A stretch of 64,000 nt of DNA, taken from the NCBI RefSeq assembly GCF_000963925.1, contig NZ_BAMV01000008.1:124001-188000 (forward strand). The letters run 5' to 3'. A model generated the notes under the pieces. It had not been told where the DNA came from, ran no database searches, and saw only the letters and a program-made list of their open reading frames with translations. The stretch is from Acetobacter cibinongensis (GTDB lineage Bacteria; Pseudomonadota; Alphaproteobacteria; Acetobacterales; Acetobacteraceae). Numbering within the stretch: position 1 is the stretch's first letter; each line of letters starts with the position of its first letter. A program made the position numbers and the translations under genes. Shown one piece after another: positions 34,070 to 44,326 of the stretch.

Positions 34070-37000
34070 AAAATCTTACGCAAGAGCCCCGGCAGCAGAA
34101 TGGAAAGGGGGTTTACATGAAAATCCGGCTTGTCCAGCTTGCCCGAGAGATTAAAGGTCATGGCCAACAGGCCACCGTTTTTCTCAGGGCTGAACAGGCG
34201 CCCAATGCCGGGCAAGCGGCCGGGTAGGCGGTTGAGTGCAAAAATGGGCACAACCGTGCCGTCCAGATCCAGCTTGCCGTGGTCAAGATCAATGTTCCCT
34301 TCCAGCGTGGCACCCAAGGCATCGTTGCCTGTGCTGCTGTCATGAATACGCAGAACACCGTCTGAAAACGTGACCGGCATGCTGAGGTGCGTGATCTCAA
34401 ATTCCGGGGATTTGCGGCTGTTGATCCAGCCGTAAAGGGACAGATTACGGGCCAGCAGAACAGTCTCTGGTGCTTTGGTAAGCACAAAGGGGCTGACTTT
34501 CAGAACGCCGCTGAAGGGCGCTGCGGCCAGTGTGTCGTCAAATGTGCCCTCTAACAAGGCATGACCGCCTTTGACATTGGGCATGATGTTGAATGCGGTC
34601 AGAAAACCGCCCATGTCGGGAATGGTCACATGCAGGCTGCGTTTTGCCCCCTCCGGGGTCAGATGCATGGTAGCGGGAGCAGGGCCACTCATGCTGAACT
34701 GCATTTTTTCCAGCCTTAGCCCGTTATGTTCAAAATGACCTTTCACCATGCTCAGGGCTGGCTTGGTGTAGTTATAGAGCAGCGCATCGCTTTGCAGATC
34801 AATGACCCACGCATTGCCGGGCGGGCCATGCAAGGTTCCGCTGGCTGCTTCTGGGACATGATAGCCTCCCGTGGTTTTACCAGCAGGGGCAGGCGTTGCC
34901 GGGTCATTCTCCAGCAGAGGCGTCAGATCCAGCATGGAGGCATACACCCCAACCTGAATGGTTTTGTCCGGCGTGTTGTAAGGCAGGATAAGCCGGGCGT
35001 GCCCCTGCGAGCGTTCAATATGGAACGAGGAAATAAGCAGTTCCGGCGCTTTGTTAGGCTGGAGAAAAGCGTACCCCTTAACCGCCAGATTGGGGCCAGA
35101 GGCAGAAAGATTGTCAACTCCGGTAATGGTGCCGTCAAACAGGTTGAGGTCGGCTGATGCCTTGGCAGCACGCCCTGCGGCCTTGTGCCAGAGCGGAATG
35201 CGTATTTTGGCGGGTGTCAGGTCAAGATTCAGGCCTACGGTGGCCTGTTTGTTTTCTAGCTTGGCGTAGTCTACCGCCAGTGTGGCGCTCCCATCAAAAT
35301 GGTCTCCCGCAGCAAAGCCTGCGCTGGCGGCAGAGGCCGGAGTGATGTGCGCCAAAACATGGGCTTTTTCTGAAACCTCTGTGGGTTTGAGAGACCGGAA
35401 ATCCATGAAATAGGCGACATCTGCCGGTAGCCCACCCAGCGCGGCATGGCCGCTGAGATCCATTTTCTCAGTGGTGGCATTAATCTTGAAGCTGCCGTTG
35501 GTAATGGCACGCCCCATCACAACATTGCCAAGATGCGTTTGCGTAACAGTGGCGTGGGCATCCACGCTCATCTGGTCCGTGGTGACATCGCTCTCCAAAG
35601 GCAGGCTGAGTGTAAAGGCCGCCGTGGCTTTACCGGAGGGTGCGGTAAAACTGAGCGGGTGGCGTGAGAGCAGGTGCAGTCGGGGTTCGGCCAGAAGTGC
35701 CAGAATATCGCGTAAATTCCCATGCAGTTCGGTCGCAATGGTGGCGGTCTGGTCCTTTTTGGTCAGGCCAAAGATCGTCATGCTACCGGCCCCAGCATCT
35801 ACCCTGCCAACGCCAGTTGCGCCGACATTCTTGTCCGCCAGATTGATCAGTTGGTAGCCGTGATCAAACGTGATTTTCAGCGTATCAAGGTCAGAGACAG
35901 ACAGGTGGGCATTCATGCCCAGCAGCGGGGAAATGGGGCGGAGCCAGTGAACCGTGAGGCCGGAGGCATCCACCCCGCCGGTAGCCCCTGTAACATCCAG
36001 CCCTTTCCAGCCCTGCGCACTATGTAGCGCCAGCGTAACATGCAGGTCACGGGCCTGCCCGGTGGTGATGTTTTTCATCACCCACTCACGGCCACCCTTG
36101 GCCATTTTTGTAGGCCAGAACTGGGCTATATTATCAAAATCAACATGCGGAATATCAACATCAACCTGTCCGGCCAATGCCTGCGGGCTGACCAAGTCTG
36201 ACGCATTAAGCGTGCCGCGAGCCTGAATACTGACCCCTTTTTCGGGTGCGTCTGGTTTGTCAGGGTCCAGCAGGTCCAGCGTCAGATCTTTAACTGCCAG
36301 AATGGCAGGCACATGGGTGCCAGACTGATGGTTGAGGTCAACATGCACAGCCGCATGACCGTGTTTGAGCAGAAAACGGGAATGAGCCGCTTCCAGCGGG
36401 CCTGCGCCAATATCTGCTGTCAGATCAAGTGCTGTGGGCAAAAGCCATGTGCTGCCGGGGGCGGGTGCAAAAACAGCATCAGCCGTCAGGGCGACAGTGT
36501 TTTTTACGGTGGCAAGTGCCGGGGCCAGAACAGCAAATTGCGCAGGCTGAGCGGGTGCAAGGGCAATATGCCACTGTACGGTTTTGTCCGGCATACGGGT
36601 GCCGGTTGCTGTCAGGTTAAGCCGTGCGCCGGATTTTGCGCCAGTCAGTGTCAGGCTGCCCGTTCCGGTTACACCGTATTTACCATCATTTTGTGTAAGG
36701 GTGACGTCACCTTCAACTGGCGCGGCAGTCCAGTGGGTGCCGGTCAACTGATCATCCATCGTCACGGTGGCGTTATGGAGGCTTAGCCGCGTAATATCCA
36801 GAAAATCAGGCACGACAGGCGTTTTGGCCGTCTTGTCCTGCGTTGGGTGCTGGTCAGGTTTCAGGGCAGCAAGGGTTACACTGCCATCTTTCCCTCTGCG
36901 TAGCGCAAGGTGCACGCCACTCACATCCAGCATCCGCAGGCCTATGGCCCCACGCGCCAGAGCCAGAGGGTCCAGTGTTGCGTCCGCCTGTTCAATGACA

Positions 37001-37335
37001 TCCGGGGCAGAGTGATCCGCTTTCTGCATCTGCACGTTACGGAGGGACAGCACTAACGGTGCGCCCAAGCCATCATGCAGGCTGTCCCAGCGGAGTTGGG
37101 CGTGCTTCAGTGTCAGCGTTGTTTCTGGCGGTTGGCCGGGAGCGCCCTCCTGCACGGTCAGGGGCAGGAAAGGCCGGACAAGAGGTGTAATATTTACTGG
37201 CCCGAACATCATCCGCACCAACAATGCGCCACAGCCAGCAAGCGGGACGCTCACGCTACACGCTACAACAACAAGGCCAATGCGGAGCAGCTTTTTGTGC
37301 AAAGGGCGCGGGAGGTCTTGACCTGTTGAAGTCAA
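34066..37335 (-). CDS. YhdP/AsmA-like protein (DUF3971)
   Basis: A 1089-residue protein with one N-terminal membrane helix (LLRIGLVVVACSVSVPLAGCGAL, split by Cys) followed by a very long periplasmic beta-rich region. Repeated strands (for example TTLTLKHAQLRWDSLH, LSLHNATVTMDDQLTG, LDLDGTVVPIFALNRLPG) and the C-terminal AsmA-like end IGRLFSPEKNGGLLAMTFNLSG-KLDKPDFHVNP are typical. YhdP and TamB-like proteins bridge the inner and outer membranes and help move phospholipids outward. The frame opens with TTG at 37335, with AAGGG about nine bases upstream; no internal ATG keeps the membrane helix. It starts back-to-back with glnE. The family call is firm; the exact member is less so. Confidence 0.85.
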   Translation of the reverse strand: MTSTGQDLPRPLHKKLLRIGLVVVACSVSVPLAGCGALLVRMMFGPVNITPLVRPFLPLTVQEGAPGQPPETTLTLKHAQLRWDSLHDGLGAPLVLSLRNVQMQKADHSAPDVIEQADATLDPLALARGAIGLRMLDVSGVHLALRRGKDGSVTLAALKPDQHPTQDKTAKTPVVPDFLDITRLSLHNATVTMDDQLTGTHWTAAPVEGDVTLTQNDGKYGVTGTGSLTLTGAKSGARLNLTATGTRMPDKTVQWHIALAPAQPAQFAVLAPALATVKNTVALTADAVFAPAPGSTWLLPTALDLTADIGAGPLEAAHSRFLLKHGHAAVHVDLNHQSGTHVPAILAVKDLTLDLLDPDKPDAPEKGVSIQARGTLNASDLVSPQALAGQVDVDIPHVDFDNIAQFWPTKMAKGGREWVMKNITTGQARDLHVTLALHSAQGWKGLDVTGATGGVDASGLTVHWLRPISPLLGMNAHLSVSDLDTLKITFDHGYQLINLADKNVGATGVGRVDAGAGSMTIFGLTKKDQTATIATELHGNLRDILALLAEPRLHLLSRHPLSFTAPSGKATAAFTLSLPLESDVTTDQMSVDAHATVTQTHLGNVVMGRAITNGSFKINATTEKMDLSGHAALGGLPADVAYFMDFRSLKPTEVSEKAHVLAHITPASAASAGFAAGDHFDGSATLAVDYAKLENKQATVGLNLDLTPAKIRIPLWHKAAGRAAKASADLNLFDGTITGVDNLSASGPNLAVKGYAFLQPNKAPELLISSFHIERSQGHARLILPYNTPDKTIQVGVYASMLDLTPLLENDPATPAPAGKTTGGYHVPEAASGTLHGPPGNAWVIDLQSDALLYNYTKPALSMVKGHFEHNGLRLEKMQFSMSGPAPATMHLTPEGAKRSLHVTIPDMGGFLTAFNIMPNVKGGHALLEGTFDDTLAAAPFSGVLKVSPFVLTKAPETVLLARNLSLYGWINSRKSPEFEITHLSMPVTFSDGVLRIHDSSTGNDALGATLEGNIDLDHGKLDLDGTVVPIFALNRLPGRLPGIGRLFSPEKNGGLLAMTFNLSGKLDKPDFHVNPLSILLPGLLRKIF

Positions 37336-37373
37336 CGCAGCAACCCTTTGTTCTTCACCAGAATGGTCAGACT

Positions 37374-40300
37374 ATGCAGCCCGTTACACAGCCCCTGTTT
37401 AAAGATATTCGCCAGACCAGAAGCGCGCGCACCCAGCGTATCTGGCCGGATGCGGCATGGCCAGCCGCAGCCAACGCGCGGTCGGCCTCCCTTTTCAGGG
37501 AGGACATGCAACAGGCCCTGCACGCGCAGGGGCGTGAGGTCGTTCTGGCCATGGCAGGTACGGATGCCCTGCTGGACTGCCTTGGTGGCAACAGCCCATA
37601 TTTGTCTGATCTTGCGTTGCAGGATGCGGTGTTCTTCGCGGCCCTGCTGGAAAAAGGGCCGAGTGCTTGTGCTGCGGACGTGTTCGCCACGTTGAATGCC
37701 TGCGACATCACCATAAGCTATGACCATGTGGCCCAAACCCTGCGTATTGCCAAAAAACGGGTGGCACTGCTGTGTGCCGTGGCCGATCTTGGCGGATTCT
37801 GGCCGCTGGAGGATGTGACGCAAACCCTGAGCCGTCTGGCGGATGTTACGCTGGAAGTTGCTCTCAGGCATTTGATGTGGGCCGCTCATCAGTCCGGTCA
37901 GATACAGGTGAAAGACCCCAAACGTCCAACATACGGGTGTGGTTTTTTTGTGCTGGCAATGGGGAAGCTGGGGGCACGGGAACTGAATTTCTCCTCAGAT
38001 ATAGACCTGATGGTGCTCTATGACCCCTCCGGGCACAAGCAGCCGGATGCGGTGCGGCGTGTATTCATTCGTATGACTAGCGATCTTGTCCGCCTCATGG
38101 AAGCACGAGATGCGGATGGTTACGTTTTTCGCACCGATTTGCGCCTGAGGCCGGACCCGGCCTCAACCCCGCCTGCGGTCTCCGTGCAGGCGGCAATTGT
38201 TTACTATGAAAGCCTCGGCCAGACATGGGAGCGTGCTGCCATGATCAAGGCACGTCCCGTTGCAGGGGATCTGGCTTTGGGGCGCAGCTTTCTGGCAGCC
38301 ATCCGGCCATTCGTGTGGCGCAGACACCTCGACTTTGCGTTGATTGACGATATCCACACCATGAAGGCGCGGATAGACCACTACCGCAACACCGGGCGCA
38401 CTGGTCTGGCAACCTTACCGGAAAACGTTGTGGCAGACCCGCACGCCAGTATGGCGTGGTTGCTGGGGCATAACCTTAAATTGGGGCAGGGCGGTATTCG
38501 GGAAATCGAGTTTATTGCCCAAGCCATGCAGCTTGTATGGGGCGGCCGAGACCCGGACCTACGCGAGAAAACGACATTTGGTGCCCTGAAAAAACTGGTG
38601 CGGCTGGCCTATCTGCCGCGGGAAGAGGCAGAAGTTCTGGCTCGCACCTATCGCCTGCTGCGGGATGCTGAGCACAGGCTACAAATGCGCTCGGACCAAC
38701 AAACCCACTCCCTGCCAGAGCAGGCAGAAGCGTTTGACGCGTTTGGCGTGTTCATGGGCTTTGCAGATGGGGCGGCTCTGGCGCTTGATCTCCTCCCGCG
38801 TATGCGGGAAGCCAGACGTATTTTTGAGCGGCATTTTGTAACCCAACCTCCTCCGGCGGGTGAGCAGGATCAGGCACTTCTTGCCGTTGCGCCAGAGAGT
38901 GAAAACTCACCCGTCATTCTTCAAAAACTCGGTTTTCCGGATCATCAGGCAGCGGATGCCGCGCAGGTTCTTGCGCGGTGGCAGGGTAACAGCTTGCGGG
39001 CTTTGCGCTCGGAGCGGGCACATGCCTTATTACGCACTCTGCTTCCTGCTCTGCTGGCCAGCTTTACGGCACGGAGCAACCCGCTTGCGTGCCTGCGGCG
39101 GTTTGATGCGCTGCTCACACGCCAACATGCCGGGGTGCAGCTTCTGTCCCTGTTCGAGCGGAATCCGGCGCTGATTGACCGCATTACAGCGCTTTTTGAT
39201 GCGTCCGCCTTTCTGGCAGATCACCTGGCCGACACACCTTCAGCCCTGGAAGGGCTTTTGGAGCCGGAGCCTGAGGAAGGGCGCAACGTGCAGGCGCGTC
39301 TGCGCCAGTTGGCACAGGAAGTAGAAGATACGGAAATGCTGGTGACAGCGCTCCGCCCCCTCCTGCGTGGGGAGGAGTTCCGCCTCTCTGTTGCCGTGCT
39401 GGAAGCACGCATGAGTGAGGACGAGGCAGAGCGGGCCCGGACAGCCCTTGCTGATACCATCATGACGGTTTTGAAACAGGCTGTTGAGAAAGACCATGTT
39501 CGCCGGTATGGCCGTGTGCCCGGCGGGAGTATGGCCGTTATTGCCCTGGGTAAGGTTGGCTCACGGGAAATGATGCCGGGGTCGGACCTTGATCTGCTGC
39601 TGGTATTTGACCATCCGGAAGATCAGACGGTGAGTCAGGTGGGTAAAGCCGTCCGGCGGGTGACGGCGGAGGGCCTGCCTCTTGCGGCACCCCGCAGTGT
39701 GGCGGTGAGCCAGTATTATACGCGTCTTGCTCATGCTTTTATTGCGGCACTTACCGCACCTGGCCCGGAAGGTCCCCTATACGCTGTGGACATGCGGTTG
39801 CGCCCTTCCGGTGCGGCTGGTCCTGTTGCCGTGCCGCGCCGTGGGCTTCTGCAATATCATCGGGAAGCCGCATGGACATGGGAGCGTATGGCCTTGACCC
39901 GCGCGCGTATCATCACAGCCCCGGTAGCGTTGCGCAAAGCTTTTTCTGAAGATATTGCCGCCATTCTGGAGGGGCGTACGCGTGTGCCAAGCGCGGAGGT
40001 TGCAACCATTCTGGCCGATGCCTGTGCCATGCGGGCACGGCTTGCCCGCGACCTGCCAGCTACCAGCCCGTGGGATGTAAAAAGGCGTGCCGGTGGGCTG
40101 ATGGAAGTAGAGTTTATTGCGCAAACTCTGCAACTTGTGGGGGCAAATAAAGCAGTGCGAGATACCTGCACGCGGCGGGCGCTGGTCAAGCTTGGTAAAG
40201 CAGGCCTGATAAACTCGGCGGATCTCAGGTTACTTTTGCAGGCTGACAGTGCCTGGCGGCGCTTGCAGGGTCTATTGCGGCTGTTATGTGGGCCTGTGCC

Positions 40301-40496
40301 GCCGCTTGATCTGGAAAAGGAACTGGCCCCTCCGTCCCGCGCTGTTGTTTTGCGGGCCATGCGGGTGGAAACCCTGCCGGATTTGGTAAGCCAGACCGGT
40401 GCCATGGCTCGCACGGTGCGTCAGTGCTTCAATAGGCTTATTGGCCCCGTCGCGGAGGGCGATGCCTTTGCCGAGGTCATGGTAGAGGGCGGCTGA
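37374..40496 (+). CDS. glnE: Bifunctional glutamine synthetase adenylyltransferase/adenylyl-removing enzyme
   Basis: GlnE adds or removes AMP on glutamine synthetase in response to PII and glutamine, tuning nitrogen assimilation. The protein (1040 residues from this ATG) has both nucleotidyltransferase domains: the N-terminal de-adenylylase with AMGKLGARELNFSSDIDLMVLYD, and the C-terminal adenylylase with ALGKVGSREMMPGSDLDLLLVFD, each followed by a helical domain (GGIREIEFIAQ, GGLMEVEFIAQ). The ATG at 37374 has a weak ribosome site. A TTG at 37326 has GGGAGG 11 bases before it and is a credible longer start, which would overlap the divergent YhdP-like gene by ten bases. Confidence 0.95.
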   Translation: MQPVTQPLFKDIRQTRSARTQRIWPDAAWPAAANARSASLFREDMQQALHAQGREVVLAMAGTDALLDCLGGNSPYLSDLALQDAVFFAALLEKGPSACAADVFATLNACDITISYDHVAQTLRIAKKRVALLCAVADLGGFWPLEDVTQTLSRLADVTLEVALRHLMWAAHQSGQIQVKDPKRPTYGCGFFVLAMGKLGARELNFSSDIDLMVLYDPSGHKQPDAVRRVFIRMTSDLVRLMEARDADGYVFRTDLRLRPDPASTPPAVSVQAAIVYYESLGQTWERAAMIKARPVAGDLALGRSFLAAIRPFVWRRHLDFALIDDIHTMKARIDHYRNTGRTGLATLPENVVADPHASMAWLLGHNLKLGQGGIREIEFIAQAMQLVWGGRDPDLREKTTFGALKKLVRLAYLPREEAEVLARTYRLLRDAEHRLQMRSDQQTHSLPEQAEAFDAFGVFMGFADGAALALDLLPRMREARRIFERHFVTQPPPAGEQDQALLAVAPESENSPVILQKLGFPDHQAADAAQVLARWQGNSLRALRSERAHALLRTLLPALLASFTARSNPLACLRRFDALLTRQHAGVQLLSLFERNPALIDRITALFDASAFLADHLADTPSALEGLLEPEPEEGRNVQARLRQLAQEVEDTEMLVTALRPLLRGEEFRLSVAVLEARMSEDEAERARTALADTIMTVLKQAVEKDHVRRYGRVPGGSMAVIALGKVGSREMMPGSDLDLLLVFDHPEDQTVSQVGKAVRRVTAEGLPLAAPRSVAVSQYYTRLAHAFIAALTAPGPEGPLYAVDMRLRPSGAAGPVAVPRRGLLQYHREAAWTWERMALTRARIITAPVALRKAFSEDIAAILEGRTRVPSAEVATILADACAMRARLARDLPATSPWDVKRRAGGLMEVEFIAQTLQLVGANKAVRDTCTRRALVKLGKAGLINSADLRLLLQADSAWRRLQGLLRLLCGPVPPLDLEKELAPPSRAVVLRAMRVETLPDLVSQTGAMARTVRQCFNRLIGPVAEGDAFAEVMVEGG

Positions 40497-40550
40497 AAAA
40501 CGCGGTGAACTGATTTTTTTTATTACGACAGAAGAGGGAAACGAAACAGC

Positions 40551-41027
40551 ATGTCTCAGGATCAGCTTTTGCAGGAAGGGGCAGTTGCTCCAGAGTTTTC
40601 CATGCCAGCAAGCAGGAACAGGCATGTCAGTTCGCAGGAACTGAAAGGCAAACCGTTTGTGCTGTATTTTTACCCGAAGGCCGATACACCCGGCTGCACT
40701 AAGGAGGCCTGCGGCTTTAACGAAACCCTGCGTGAATTTGAAGGGGCAGGGCTGACGATTATTGGTGTGTCCAGAGACCCTGTCAGCAAGCTAGATAAAT
40801 TTGCCGATAAATATGACCTGACATTTCCTCTTGCCTCTGATGAGGAAGGGAGTGTGACAGAAGCCTATGGCGTCTGGGTGGAAAAGTCCCTGTATGGCAA
40901 GACCTATATGGGTATTGATCGGACCACTTTTCTGGTGGGAGCCGATGGCAAAATTGCCCGCATCTGGCGCAAGGTGAAAGTGCCCGGCCACGTTGAGGCC
41001 GTGCTTGAAGCCGCCAAAACCCTCTAG
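40551..41027 (+). CDS. bcp: Thiol peroxidase of the Bcp/PrxQ type
   Basis: A 158-residue peroxiredoxin that reduces organic and hydrogen peroxides with thioredoxin. It carries the motif YPKADTPGCTKEACGF, with peroxidatic Cys49 and resolving Cys54 in the same helix, as in the atypical Bcp group. TFLVGADGKIARIWRKVKV forms the C-terminal strand pair. AGAGGG precedes the ATG. It is probably transcribed with or after glnE, 54 bases downstream, and is closed by a bidirectional hairpin. Confidence 0.95.
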   Translation: MSQDQLLQEGAVAPEFSMPASRNRHVSSQELKGKPFVLYFYPKADTPGCTKEACGFNETLREFEGAGLTIIGVSRDPVSKLDKFADKYDLTFPLASDEEGSVTEAYGVWVEKSLYGKTYMGIDRTTFLVGADGKIARIWRKVKVPGHVEAVLEAAKTL

Positions 41028-41040
41028 ACGTACAAACTAA

Positions 41041-41064
41041 AACAGGGCGCCTGAGCGCCCTGTT
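41041..41064. terminator. Bidirectional terminator between bcp and the Gly/Pro-rich gene
   Basis: AACAGGGCGC (41041-41050) pairs perfectly with GCGCCCTGTT (41055-41064) around CTGA. In the minus direction it is followed by TTAGTTTG. It lies between convergent genes. Confidence 0.7.
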
Positions 41065-41096
41065 CCGGATTTCGAGATCTAAGGCCCGCTTCTGCC

Positions 41097-41516
41097 TCAG
41101 TAACCGCCGTAATAATAGCTGCCGGGAGCGTAATAGCCCGGAGCTGGTGCAACAGGGACAACCGGCACGGCTGGTACAGCATAAACTGGCGGCGGAGGGG
41201 GAGGCGGAGGCCCATACGCCATCGGCGGTGGAACGGAAGGCCCGCTCATTGCTGCTCCAGCCAAGGCGCCAACGGCCAGTCCCCCAATCAGGGCCCCTGC
41301 AATTGCTCCGCCATGCCCACCGCGGTGACGATAGCCATAATCGCGAGGGCCCCAGCCGCCTGCATAACGTGGTGGGGGTGGCGGACCGCCCCAGTGGCGG
41401 CCGCCGCCACCCCAACCATAGGGGCCGCCAGGGTGCGCCTGAGCTGCCGGAACAGTTGCCAGCAGGGTGCCTGCAATGAGTGGCAGAGCGAGAAGAGTTT
41501 TTGTCAAACGGCGCAT
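41097..41516 (-). CDS. Secreted Gly/Pro/Tyr-rich protein
   Basis: A 139-residue protein with a signal peptide (TLLALPLIAGTLLATVPAAQA). The mature part has a Gly/His/Trp-rich section, a hydrophobic Gly/Ala-rich core (AIAGALIGGLAVGALAGAAM) that looks like a glycine-zipper membrane segment, and a Pro/Tyr-rich tail ending YYYGGY. Glycine-zipper envelope proteins of this style are common in proteobacteria and usually of unknown function. It is a single gene. Confidence 0.72.
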   Translation of the reverse strand: MRRLTKTLLALPLIAGTLLATVPAAQAHPGGPYGWGGGGRHWGGPPPPPRYAGGWGPRDYGYRHRGGHGGAIAGALIGGLAVGALAGAAMSGPSVPPPMAYGPPPPPPPPVYAVPAVPVVPVAPAPGYYAPGSYYYGGY

Positions 41517-41601
41517 GAAATGCCTCCTTCAAACAGGAAGCGGAGAGCAGGCCCTCCGTTTCTAAGTCTCTAATAAGGCGCGAGTCATGGCAATTTAAAG
41601 G

Positions 41602-41639
41602 CCGGTTAAGGGCCTCTTTTAGGCCCTTGTAGAAACCGG
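41602..41639 (-). terminator. Terminator after the KgtP-like permease gene
   Basis: AAGGGCCT (41608-41615) pairs with AGGCCCTT (41621-41628). An outer stem CCGGTT (41602-41607) pairs with AACCGG (41634-41639), with a five-base bulge. In the minus direction it is followed by CCTTTAAATT. Confidence 0.65.
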
Positions 41640-41652
41640 TTATTTGCGGCCT

Positions 41653-42930
41653 TCAGGCAGTGTGGTCAGTCGTCTCGTTGAGGGTTGTGGTCTTTTTCAG
41701 TGTCAAAACTGTCAGCAGGGTAACGGCTGCACAGGCGGAGACATAGTAGGAAAACCAGCCTTCATGCCCGGCCTGCTTGCACCAGAGGGCAATATATTCG
41801 GTGGTGCCCCCAAAGACGGAGACCGTCACCGCGTAAGGAAAGCCCACACCCAAAGCCCGGACCTGGGTGGGAAAAAGTTCGGCCTTAACAATCGCGTTAA
41901 TGGACGTGTAGCCAGACGCGATAAAGAGGGCGCAGGTAATCAGGCCGAATGCTGCCCACGGTGAGTGCACACCAGATAGGGCAGACAGAAGCGGAATTGT
42001 GCCCAACGTGGCGCACACACCAAAGTAGATCAGCAAAGGCTTACGGCCAATTCGGTCTGACAGTGCTCCAAAGGCAGGCTGAATAAGCGCGAAGACAACC
42101 AGCGACGCTGAAGAGACCAGTGTTGCGGTGTCTTTGGGAAAGCCCAGAGTGTTAGCCAGATATTTCTGCATGTAGATGGTGTAGGTATAAAACGCGACCG
42201 TACCGCCAAGCGTCATGCCACATACTGTCAGGACAGCACGTTTGTGCTGCACCAGCATGGCAAGACCACCTTTTTCTTTCTTTTCCTGGCTTTTTTCAAA
42301 GCGCTCGCTCTCGACCATCTGGCGGCGTAGCCAGAACACCAGCACAGCGCCTGTGGCGCCCAAGAAGAACGGGATACGCCAGCCCCACGACTCAATTTGC
42401 TGGGGTGTGAGGAAAATATACTGCATGAGCAGCAGAATAATCATGGCCAGTAGCTGGCCCATAACCAGCGTGACATAGAGAAAACCGGACCAGAACCCCC
42501 GATTACGTGGGGTAGCCATTTCCGCAAGGTAGGTGGCGGACGCGCCGTATTCGCCACCAAGGCTCAGGCCCTGCACAAGGCGGGCCACTAACAGGACAAT
42601 GGGCGCTAAAAGGCCAATCTGCTGGTAGCTGGGGCAGATGGCAATGGCCAGAGACCCAAGGCACATGGCGGTAACAGATATGGTGAGGGCTGCGCGCCGA
42701 CCGTAGCGGTCTGCGGCGGAACCAAGCAGCCAGCCACCAATGGGGCGCATGAAAAACCCAACGGCAAAAATAGCCGCAGCGTTCAGCAGTTCTGCCGTTT
42801 TATCCCCTCGTGGAAAGAAGGAGTGGGCAAAGTAAATGGTGAAGGAGGAATAAACGTACCAGTCGTAATATTCCAGTAAGTTGCCGGCTGAACCTGCCAG
42901 AATGCCGCGAACGCGCTGAGCCGTATTCAT
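41653..42930 (-). CDS. MHS-family MFS transporter, KgtP-like
   Basis: A 425-residue, 12-helix proton symporter of the metabolite:H+ symporter family. The family signatures are present: GNLLEYYDWYVYSSF, FMRPIGGWLLGSAADRYGRRAAL, RLVQGLSLGGEYGASATYLAEMA and GALSDRIGRKPLLI. Overall it is closest in style to alpha-ketoglutarate permease KgtP, though proline/betaine or citrate cannot be excluded. The gene ends upstream of a clear terminator and starts about 90 bases after the stop of dctA on the same strand, so both may be part of an organic acid uptake group. Confidence 0.9.
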   Translation of the reverse strand: MNTAQRVRGILAGSAGNLLEYYDWYVYSSFTIYFAHSFFPRGDKTAELLNAAAIFAVGFFMRPIGGWLLGSAADRYGRRAALTISVTAMCLGSLAIAICPSYQQIGLLAPIVLLVARLVQGLSLGGEYGASATYLAEMATPRNRGFWSGFLYVTLVMGQLLAMIILLLMQYIFLTPQQIESWGWRIPFFLGATGAVLVFWLRRQMVESERFEKSQEKKEKGGLAMLVQHKRAVLTVCGMTLGGTVAFYTYTIYMQKYLANTLGFPKDTATLVSSASLVVFALIQPAFGALSDRIGRKPLLIYFGVCATLGTIPLLSALSGVHSPWAAFGLITCALFIASGYTSINAIVKAELFPTQVRALGVGFPYAVTVSVFGGTTEYIALWCKQAGHEGWFSYYVSACAAVTLLTVLTLKKTTTLNETTDHTA

Positions 42931-43021
42931 ATGAGCATTATCCTGTTGTTAGCACGTTTCCTGAACGGGCAAGGGGCGTCATCAAGGGATGGTCAGAAAG
43001 GAGAGGGCGCTCCAAAACAGG

Positions 43022-44326
43022 TTAAGGAGCGGGCTTATGTTCAAGGGCTTTGTGCAGTTGCGCGGTATCCAGCGTTCTCTCCCAACGGGAAACAACAATG
43101 GCAGCCACAGCATTCCCCATCAGGTTGGTGAGGGAGCGGCATTCAGACATAAAGCGGTCAATGCCCAGAATAAGCGCCATGCCTGCAACAGGCACGTTGG
43201 GCACAACAGACAGGGTGGCAGCCAGCGTAATGAAGCCTGCCCCGGTAACACCCGCAGCCCCTTTGGAACTCACCATGGCAACCAACAGAAGAGCCACCTG
43301 TTCGCCAAGGCTCAGATGCACATCTGTTGCCTGAGCAATAAACAGGGCGGCCAATGTCATGTAGATATTCGTGCCGTCCAGATTGAAGGAGTAGCCCATA
43401 GGCACAACCAGCCCGACCACGCCTTGGGGGCAGCCGGCGTTTTCCAGCTTGGCAATAAGCCCCGGCAGTGCGGATTCAGAAGAACTGGTCCCCAGTACAA
43501 TCAACAGTTCTTCCTTCAGGTACCGGGCAAGACGGAATATGCTGAACCCCATCATGCGGGACACAACGCCCAGCACACCAAAGACAAACACGAAAGCCGT
43601 GAAATAAAAGGTCAGGATCAGTTCCAGCAGGTTGCCAATGGAACTTACGCCAAAGCGCCCAACCGTGAAGGCCATGGCACCGAATGCCCCGATGGGGGCC
43701 GCATACATAACCAGCCGCACAACCCCGAAGACCAGTTCCGTCAGTTGGCGGAAGAGGGAGAGTACTTTCTCACCCTTCGGGCCCATTTGCGCCAGACTGA
43801 TGCCAAACAGAATAGCAACCAGCAGAACCTGTAGAATTTCCCCAGACGTAAAGGCTCCCGCTGTGGTGGTGGGAATGATGCGCATCAGGAAGTCTGTGAA
43901 GGAGTGGGCGTGCGCTTCTGTCACAAAGGAGGATACCGCCCCGGAATTGAGTGATTTCGGGTCAATATGCAGTCCGGAACCTGGCCTCACCACGTTGGCA
44001 ACAATCATGCCAATAACAAGCGCAAAGGTGGAGAAAAACAGGAAATACCCCATGGCCTTGCCTGCAACACGGCCTGTCTGTTTCAGGTCGGCCATGCCGG
44101 CAATGCCGGTGCACACAGTCAGGAAAATGACCGGGGCAATGACCATTTTAATCAGTTTGACAAACCCGTCGCCCAAGGGGCGGAGCGCACTGCCAAGGTT
44201 AGGAAAGAAATAGCCGACCAGAATCCCAATCAAAACAGCAGCGATAACCTGCAAGTAAAGTGCTTTATGCCGGGATGACGAGGAGTGTGGAGAGGCGGAT
44301 AACGCTGAGGGATTGGGCAGATCCAC
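43022..44326 (-). CDS. dctA: C4-dicarboxylate transporter DctA
   Basis: DctA imports succinate, fumarate and malate with protons or sodium across the inner membrane (glutamate transporter fold). The 434-residue protein shows [37 protein letters not shown] (the serine-rich hairpin), [13 protein letters not shown] and [19 protein letters not shown], all diagnostic. GTG at 44326 follows AGGGA with about nine bases of spacing. Its promoter must lie in the long intergenic region shared with the divergent response regulator gene. Confidence 0.95.
   Translation of the reverse strand: MDLPNPSALSASPHSSSSRHKALYLQVIAAVLIGILVGYFFPNLGSALRPLGDGFVKLIKMVIAPVIFLTVCTGIAGMADLKQTGRVAGKAMGYFLFFSTFALVIGMIVANVVRPGSGLHIDPKSLNSGAVSSFVTEAHAHSFTDFLMRIIPTTTAGAFTSGEILQVLLVAILFGISLAQMGPKGEKVLSLFRQLTELVFGVVRLVMYAAPIGAFGAMAFTVGRFGVSSIGNLLELILTFYFTAFVFVFGVLGVVSRMMGFSIFRLARYLKEELLIVLGTSSSESALPGLIAKLENAGCPQGVVGLVVPMGYSFNLDGTNIYMTLAALFIAQATDVHLSLGEQVALLLVAMVSSKGAAGVTGAGFITLAATLSVVPNVPVAGMALILGIDRFMSECRSLTNLMGNAVAAIVVSRWERTLDTAQLHKALEHKPAP

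Noticed and set aside
41097-41516. Repeats within the Gly/Pro-rich gene as a tandem repeat or CRISPR-like array
   Set aside because: The repetition is amino acid bias (Gly, Pro, Tyr) without a regular DNA repeat unit or spacers.
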